Of a DNA stretch of 8,789 bases, positions 6,000 through 8,789 are shown in pieces. Position 1 is the first letter of the stretch, and every line of letters begins with the position of its first letter. The notes under the pieces are model-generated. The model was given only the letters and a program-made list of their open reading frames with translations. It made no database searches and had not been told where the DNA came from. The DNA is taken from the NCBI GenBank assembly GCA_028871265.1, contig JAGWNR010000020.1, positions 1 through 8,789 on the forward strand, read 5' to 3'. This DNA is from Patescibacteria group bacterium (GTDB lineage Bacteria; Patescibacteriota; Minisyncoccia; Phycocordibacterales; PALSA-1337). The position numbers and the translations under genes were made by a program.

Positions 6000-6072
6000 C
6001 GTTTATATGATAAATATTGCAGGGCAGGGATGACTTTTTAGTGTCTTGTAATGAGCGCCTATTGAAACACCC

Positions 6073-6146
6073 TGTGTCGCACAATATATGTTTGTGCACA
6101 TATAGTACAAGGTCAGACCTTGTACACACTTACATAGGTCCGACCT
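6073..6146. repeat. Array of four consecutive short palindromes
   Basis: Within 74 bp of non-coding DNA lie four inverted repeats. They are TGTG-TCG-CACA (6073-6083), TATATGT-N6-ACATATA (6085-6104), GTACAAGGTC-A-GACCTTGTAC (6105-6125, perfect 10-bp arms) and AGGTC-C-GACCT (6136-6146). The last two share the core AGGTC-N-GACCT with centres 26 bp apart. The array lies 15 bp or more past the stop codon of the 103-residue gene, within the 298-bp gene-free stretch 5863-6160. That stretch otherwise holds only the hairpin at 5915 and the terminator at 5977. The spacing suggests protein binding sites or a structured RNA; nothing identifies which. Confidence 0.75.
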
Positions 6147-6160
6147 CTGTAATGATGTGA

Positions 6161-6472
6161 TTAATATTGAGGACTTGGAATATCAGGACTGGTGCTAGAG
6201 TCTAGCGGCGGCATTTGACCGTTCTTTATATGCTCAAGATTATAAATCGCTGGATTCCAAATATCGTTGACAAAAATATTCCATAGAAATGTCGCCGGTG
6301 CCTTTAAATAAGTAGCCCAAATATAAACCGCACCATTCCAAATGTACGATATGTTGTCTTGGCTGGTCGGGTTTTGAATAGCTTGTCGGACACTGATGCC
6401 ATAATAGCCCAGAATGACCAAAGCGATCAAAATGAGGATAATTAGTCGGATGAGACCTTGGTTCTTTTTCAT
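6161..6472 (-). CDS. Conserved hypothetical protein with one membrane helix
   Basis: The 103-residue protein has a short basic N-terminus (MKKNQGLIR) and one membrane helix (about 8-28, LIRLIILILIALVILGYYGI). A tryptophan-rich segment follows (about 38-80: ISYIWNGAVYIWATYLKAPATFLWNIFVNDIWNP), and the tail is rich in Pro and Ser (PPLDSSTSPDIPSPQY). The topology suggests a small inner-membrane protein with its C-terminal part outside. The NPTSQDN-YIW...YLKAPATFLWN pattern is familiar to me from uncharacterised Parcubacteria proteins of similar length, but I know no function. It lies 46 bp downstream of gltX on the same strand and also has its own perfect -10 box. The start ATG at 6472 begins just before the helix and has no Shine-Dalgarno. 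Confidence 0.85.
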   Translation of the reverse strand: MKKNQGLIRLIILILIALVILGYYGISVRQAIQNPTSQDNISYIWNGAVYIWATYLKAPATFLWNIFVNDIWNPAIYNLEHIKNGQMPPLDSSTSPDIPSPQY

Positions 6473-6478
6473 GCCCTA

Positions 6479-6484
6479 ATTATA
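6479..6484 (-). promoter_or_regulatory. -10 box of the one-helix protein gene, apparently leaderless
   Basis: A perfect TATAAT (minus strand) ends 6 bases before the ATG at 6472, so the predicted first transcribed base is the A of the start codon. The intervening bases are TAGGGC. I see no good -35 at 16-18 bases (TCCCAT at 17), so strength is uncertain. Confidence 0.5.
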
Positions 6485-6518
6485 GCGTTTTAAAGGCTTT
6501 TATGGGAGATGAGGTTAT

Positions 6519-7949
6519 TCACAGTAGGGCTACGGCGTCACGGAGACGCTTTAATGTTTCTTCTTTGCCCAGAATATTAGCGCAAATAAATGGATCCGGT
6601 GATTTATCACGACCAGTCAAGGCAAAACGCATTGGCCACAGGACATTGCCTTTGCCGGTCACTTCAGCATAAGGCCAGATGGCAGCCTTTATTTGGTCAG
6701 CGGAAAAATCAGCTGGTGCAATAGGTTCAAGTAGCTCTAAAATTTTCTTTATATGTAGGGAAGTATCGGCCAACGATTCCCCTTTCCATGAAAGCTTTGC
6801 CGGATCAAAAGAAGGCATTTCTGTTACAAAACCAAGCTCGCCTTCCCTGCCAAACATGTATCTGACTTCGCCAAAGACGTGAATGCGATCACGAATAACG
6901 GGCAAGGCGCGATCAAAAATATTTTCTGAAATATTCGGCACAAACTTTTTACAGCCGGCCAGAAAATCCTCATTAGAAAGCCGATTCATGTGCTGTTTGT
7001 TCATCCAGCGTAATTTTTCCTCATCGAATGCACCGCCGGCTTTTTGCACTTTGCCAATATCAAAAGCCTGAATGATCTCTTCGCGGCTCATGACTTCCCT
7101 ATCATCGCCGGGATTCCAACCAATGAGAACCAGATAGTTGAAGAAAGCTTCCGCTAAATATCCTTCGCGCTGGTATTCCAGAACATCCTTGGCGCCGTCG
7201 CGTTTGCCGAGCTTTTTGGTTCGGTCGTCGCGCAAGATTGATGGCAAGGTGGCAAATGCAGGTACTCTCCAGCCCAAAGCATCGTACAGACTCAAAAATT
7301 TCGGTGTACTGGAAATAAATTCTTCGCCTCGCAAAACGTGCGTCACACCCATGGCCTCGTCGTCAACGATGTGGGCAAAATTATATGTCGGATAACCGTC
7401 GCTTTTGATCAAGATAAAGTCGTCCAGTGCTTCCGGACCGGCCTCCAGATCACCACGAACCAAATCATGCCATTTGTATCGCTTGATCTCCGGTGTTTTC
7501 AGGCGTAGTGGTTTGGTACCATCCCAGACTTCAAATTTATTTGGTCGATGATCTCTGTACAAAAACGGCCGCTTTTCAGCCTCGGCCTTTTTATGAAAAT
7601 TTTCAAGCTCTTCCGCCGAGTATGGATCAGGATATGCAAGTCCTTTATCGATCAAAATCTGCGCGGCCTTTTTATATGTTTCTAGCCGTTTGGATTGAAT
7701 GCAAGAACCAAAATCACCCGGCTTGTCAGGCCCGTAATCCCAGTCGATTCCAAGCCACCGCAGTGATTCCTGGATATGTTCTATTGAACCAGCGACCTCA
7801 CGATCTTTGTCGGTGTCTTCGATGCGCAGGATAAAAGTGCCTTTGTTTTTACGCGCTAAAAGCCAGGCAAAAATTGCCGTACGCACACCGCCGATATGCA
7901 TAAAACCGGTCGGCGACGGAGCGAATCTGGTGACAACTTTTTTATTCAT
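6519..7949 (-). CDS. gltX: Glutamyl-tRNA synthetase
   Basis: The 476-residue cytoplasmic class I synthetase charges tRNA-Glu with glutamate. It begins VVTRFAPSPTGFMHIGGVRTAIFAW, with HIGH as HIGG (18-21), then LRIEDTDKDRE, the GluRS active-site signature. The second signature reads KLGKRDGA (from 246), so the usual KLSKR serine is glycine. Further family segments are YPTYNFAHIVDDEAMGVTHVLRGEE (186-210) and the helical anticodon-binding half (about 310-476). The cysteines of the zinc-containing E. coli-type insertion are absent around YPDPYSAEELE (106-116), as in many zinc-free GluRS. I call GluRS rather than GlnRS from HIGG and the bacterial-type C-terminal half. It may also charge tRNA-Gln (non-discriminating, with GatCAB), as in many bacteria, but the sequence alone does not show this. 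The ATG at 7949 has a promoter ending 6 bases before it and no Shine-Dalgarno. Confidence 0.96.
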   Translation of the reverse strand: MNKKVVTRFAPSPTGFMHIGGVRTAIFAWLLARKNKGTFILRIEDTDKDREVAGSIEHIQESLRWLGIDWDYGPDKPGDFGSCIQSKRLETYKKAAQILIDKGLAYPDPYSAEELENFHKKAEAEKRPFLYRDHRPNKFEVWDGTKPLRLKTPEIKRYKWHDLVRGDLEAGPEALDDFILIKSDGYPTYNFAHIVDDEAMGVTHVLRGEEFISSTPKFLSLYDALGWRVPAFATLPSILRDDRTKKLGKRDGAKDVLEYQREGYLAEAFFNYLVLIGWNPGDDREVMSREEIIQAFDIGKVQKAGGAFDEEKLRWMNKQHMNRLSNEDFLAGCKKFVPNISENIFDRALPVIRDRIHVFGEVRYMFGREGELGFVTEMPSFDPAKLSWKGESLADTSLHIKKILELLEPIAPADFSADQIKAAIWPYAEVTGKGNVLWPMRFALTGRDKSPDPFICANILGKEETLKRLRDAVALL

Positions 7950-7955
7950 ACTACA

Positions 7956-7984
7956 ACTATACCAAAAATCGACCTTGGAGTCGA
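7956..7984 (-). promoter_or_regulatory. gltX promoter, apparently leaderless
   Basis: On the minus strand a -35 TCGACT (7979-7984), a 17-base spacer and a -10 TATAGT (7956-7961) end 6 bases before the ATG at 7949. Transcription would start on the A of the start codon. The -35 lies in one arm of a hairpin that also looks like the terminator of the gene upstream. The -35 hexamer is close to that of the corA-like gene (TCGACC). Confidence 0.65.
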
Positions 7985-7988
7985 TTTT
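7964..7988 (-). terminator. Terminator of the surface-protein gene, overlapping the gltX promoter
   Basis: On the minus strand AAAATCGAC, loop TCCAAG and GTCGATTTT form a perfect 9-bp stem ending in a run of five T. It begins 28 bp after the surface-protein stop codon. The stem is only a third GC, so it may be leaky. It covers the gltX -35 and most of the spacer. Confidence 0.65.
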
Positions 7989-8016
7989 ACTAAAATTATC
8001 TCATTACATACTTTAA

Positions 8017-8754
8017 TTACTGCGGTGTAGCTGTCCACGTACCGCTCTTGAACGCGCCAGAATGGTATGTAGCTGTGAAGCTAAGTGAATGCGTTCCACC
8101 AGTTGTGTTCATTGTTATGTTTGTTCTTATATTGGCTCCTGGTGTGCAAGAACTGGAACCCATAACAATGCCATCAATTGACCAGCTAAAGCTCATATTA
8201 CTATTGCAAATATTATCTCTAAAAGCACTTACCGCGAGACTGTAAGCTCCGGTATATGGTATGTTTATCGATAATGAAGTTCCTTGTTGCAAATTAGTAA
8301 ATGTTCCGCTCACCTGTTGTCTGTTATCCACTATACCCAAACTACTGAGAGAAACCCATTTAGCATTACCAGATCCATCATTCATCAAAACATATCCATT
8401 TTCACAACCGGAGCTTCCAATGGTGCAATTTCTATTTGAAGGAGTGCTATTTGTGTCATTAAGCATAAAGGCATAGTATGCAATTATCTTGTCAGCAGAT
8501 AAAATACCGGCAACATCAACCGTAGAACTACCATTAGCTAACCCATTACCGCCAAAAGCCATCCCGCCAGATTTGGTTTGATAACTAGAACTCACATTAA
8601 TCGGCGCATTACAGCCAGGAATGGTTGTGTCGGTACAATTCGGTGGCGTTCCAGGAGCTGGTGACCAATCAGCCAGAACGAATTGCAGACCGAAACCTAT
8701 GGCGATTGCGCCAGCACCAATGCCGACCGATGAAATAAATTTTTTAAAATTCAT
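8017..8754 (-). CDS. Secreted cysteine-containing surface protein of unknown function
   Basis: The 245-residue protein has a signal peptide: NFKKF, a hydrophobic stretch (about 8-27) and a likely cleavage VLA-D after residue 28. The mature part opens DWSPAPGTPPNCTDTTIPGCNAPINVSSSYQTKSGGMAFGG, a start I recall from many predicted surface proteins of Parcubacteria. A Gly/Asn/Ser-rich middle follows (VDVAGILSADKIIAYYAFMLND, about 79-100), resembling modules in tail-fibre or pilus-tip-like proteins. The C-terminal part (about 150-245) alternates short hydrophobic strands and polar turns and is probably a beta-sandwich. The six cysteines (40, 48, 110, 117, 183, 203) could form three disulfides outside the cell. 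I see no catalytic motif. An adhesin or appendage role is a guess. The ATG at 8754 begins the signal peptide; no ribosome binding site is clear. Confidence 0.8.
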   Translation of the reverse strand: MNFKKFISSVGIGAGAIAIGFGLQFVLADWSPAPGTPPNCTDTTIPGCNAPINVSSSYQTKSGGMAFGGNGLANGSSTVDVAGILSADKIIAYYAFMLNDTNSTPSNRNCTIGSSGCENGYVLMNDGSGNAKWVSLSSLGIVDNRQQVSGTFTNLQQGTSLSINIPYTGAYSLAVSAFRDNICNSNMSFSWSIDGIVMGSSSCTPGANIRTNITMNTTGGTHSLSFTATYHSGAFKSGTWTATPQ

Positions 8755-8771
8755 AATAATGTTGATTTAAT

Positions 8772-8789
8772 ACTAAAATTAGTTTTAGT
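8772..8789. repeat. Palindrome at the right edge, upstream of the surface-protein gene
   Basis: ACTAAAA, loop TTAG and TTTTAGT form a perfect 7-bp inverted repeat ending at the last base of the window, 18 bp or more upstream of the surface-protein start codon. It could be an operator or the end of a larger structure cut by the window edge. A weak -10-like TATTAA (8767-8772, minus strand) adjoins it; its -35 would lie outside. Confidence 0.5.

Noticed and set aside
5941..6129. 62-codon minus-strand frame with several cysteines
   Set aside because: It runs through the terminator hairpin at 5977 and the palindromes at 6085-6125, has no ribosome binding site and resembles no family.
6073..6146. 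CRISPR array or tRNA gene in the palindromic region
   Set aside because: The repeats are short, differ from each other and lack regular spacers; no cloverleaf or GTTCGA T-loop is present.
2716..6523. Two TTATTCACA DnaA-box matches (2716-2724 and 6515-6523) as a replication origin
   Set aside because: They are single sites nearly 4 kb apart, without a cluster, AT-rich unwinding region or dnaA/dnaN; chance matches are plausible.

Overview
The window looks like chromosomal DNA from a small-genome bacterium of the Candidate Phyla Radiation (Patescibacteria), most likely Parcubacteria. This rests on the overall style of the proteins: a short secreted lysozyme-like protein, a surface protein with an ADW-P-PGTPP/APINVSSS-type N-terminus, a KLGKR-type GluRS and a short one-helix protein whose central residues I recall from Parcubacteria. 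It also rests on AT-rich repeats between genes and on several promoters placed so that transcription would begin at the start codon. No phage, IS, CRISPR, tRNA or rRNA is visible. The taxonomic call is inference from remembered families, not a search.

Layout, left to right. The window opens inside the 3' end of scpB (+, chromosome segregation). Convergent to it is cysS (-, cysteinyl-tRNA synthetase), followed upstream by a CorA-family two-helix membrane protein (-) whose GMN signature reads SMD. A 73-bp divergent promoter region separates corA from a + strand cluster: an S41/CtpA carboxy-terminal processing protease with its Ser/Lys dyad, rplI (ribosomal protein L9) 15 bp behind it, and a small unrecognised acidic protein. 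Two back-to-back terminators then close this cluster and the convergent rpmA (-, ribosomal protein L27). A 278-bp spacer holds a ~97-bp AT-rich inverted repeat and a strong sigma-70 promoter (TTGACA-17-TATGAT) for a secreted lysozyme-fold protein (+). Next comes a 298-bp gene-free stretch full of palindromes. Last are three minus-strand genes: a one-helix conserved hypothetical, gltX (glutamyl-tRNA synthetase) and, at the right edge, a secreted cysteine-containing surface protein.

Functionally, about half the genes are core translation (cysS, gltX, rplI, rpmA) and most of the rest concern the envelope (CtpA-like protease, lysozyme-like enzyme, CorA-like protein, surface protein, one-helix protein). 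No new multi-gene system is evident. The most notable signals are regulatory and structural: probable leaderless transcription of four genes, a terminator-like hairpin inside the start of the protease gene, a terminator merged with the gltX promoter, an array of consecutive palindromes at 6073-6146, and two families of intergenic repeats.
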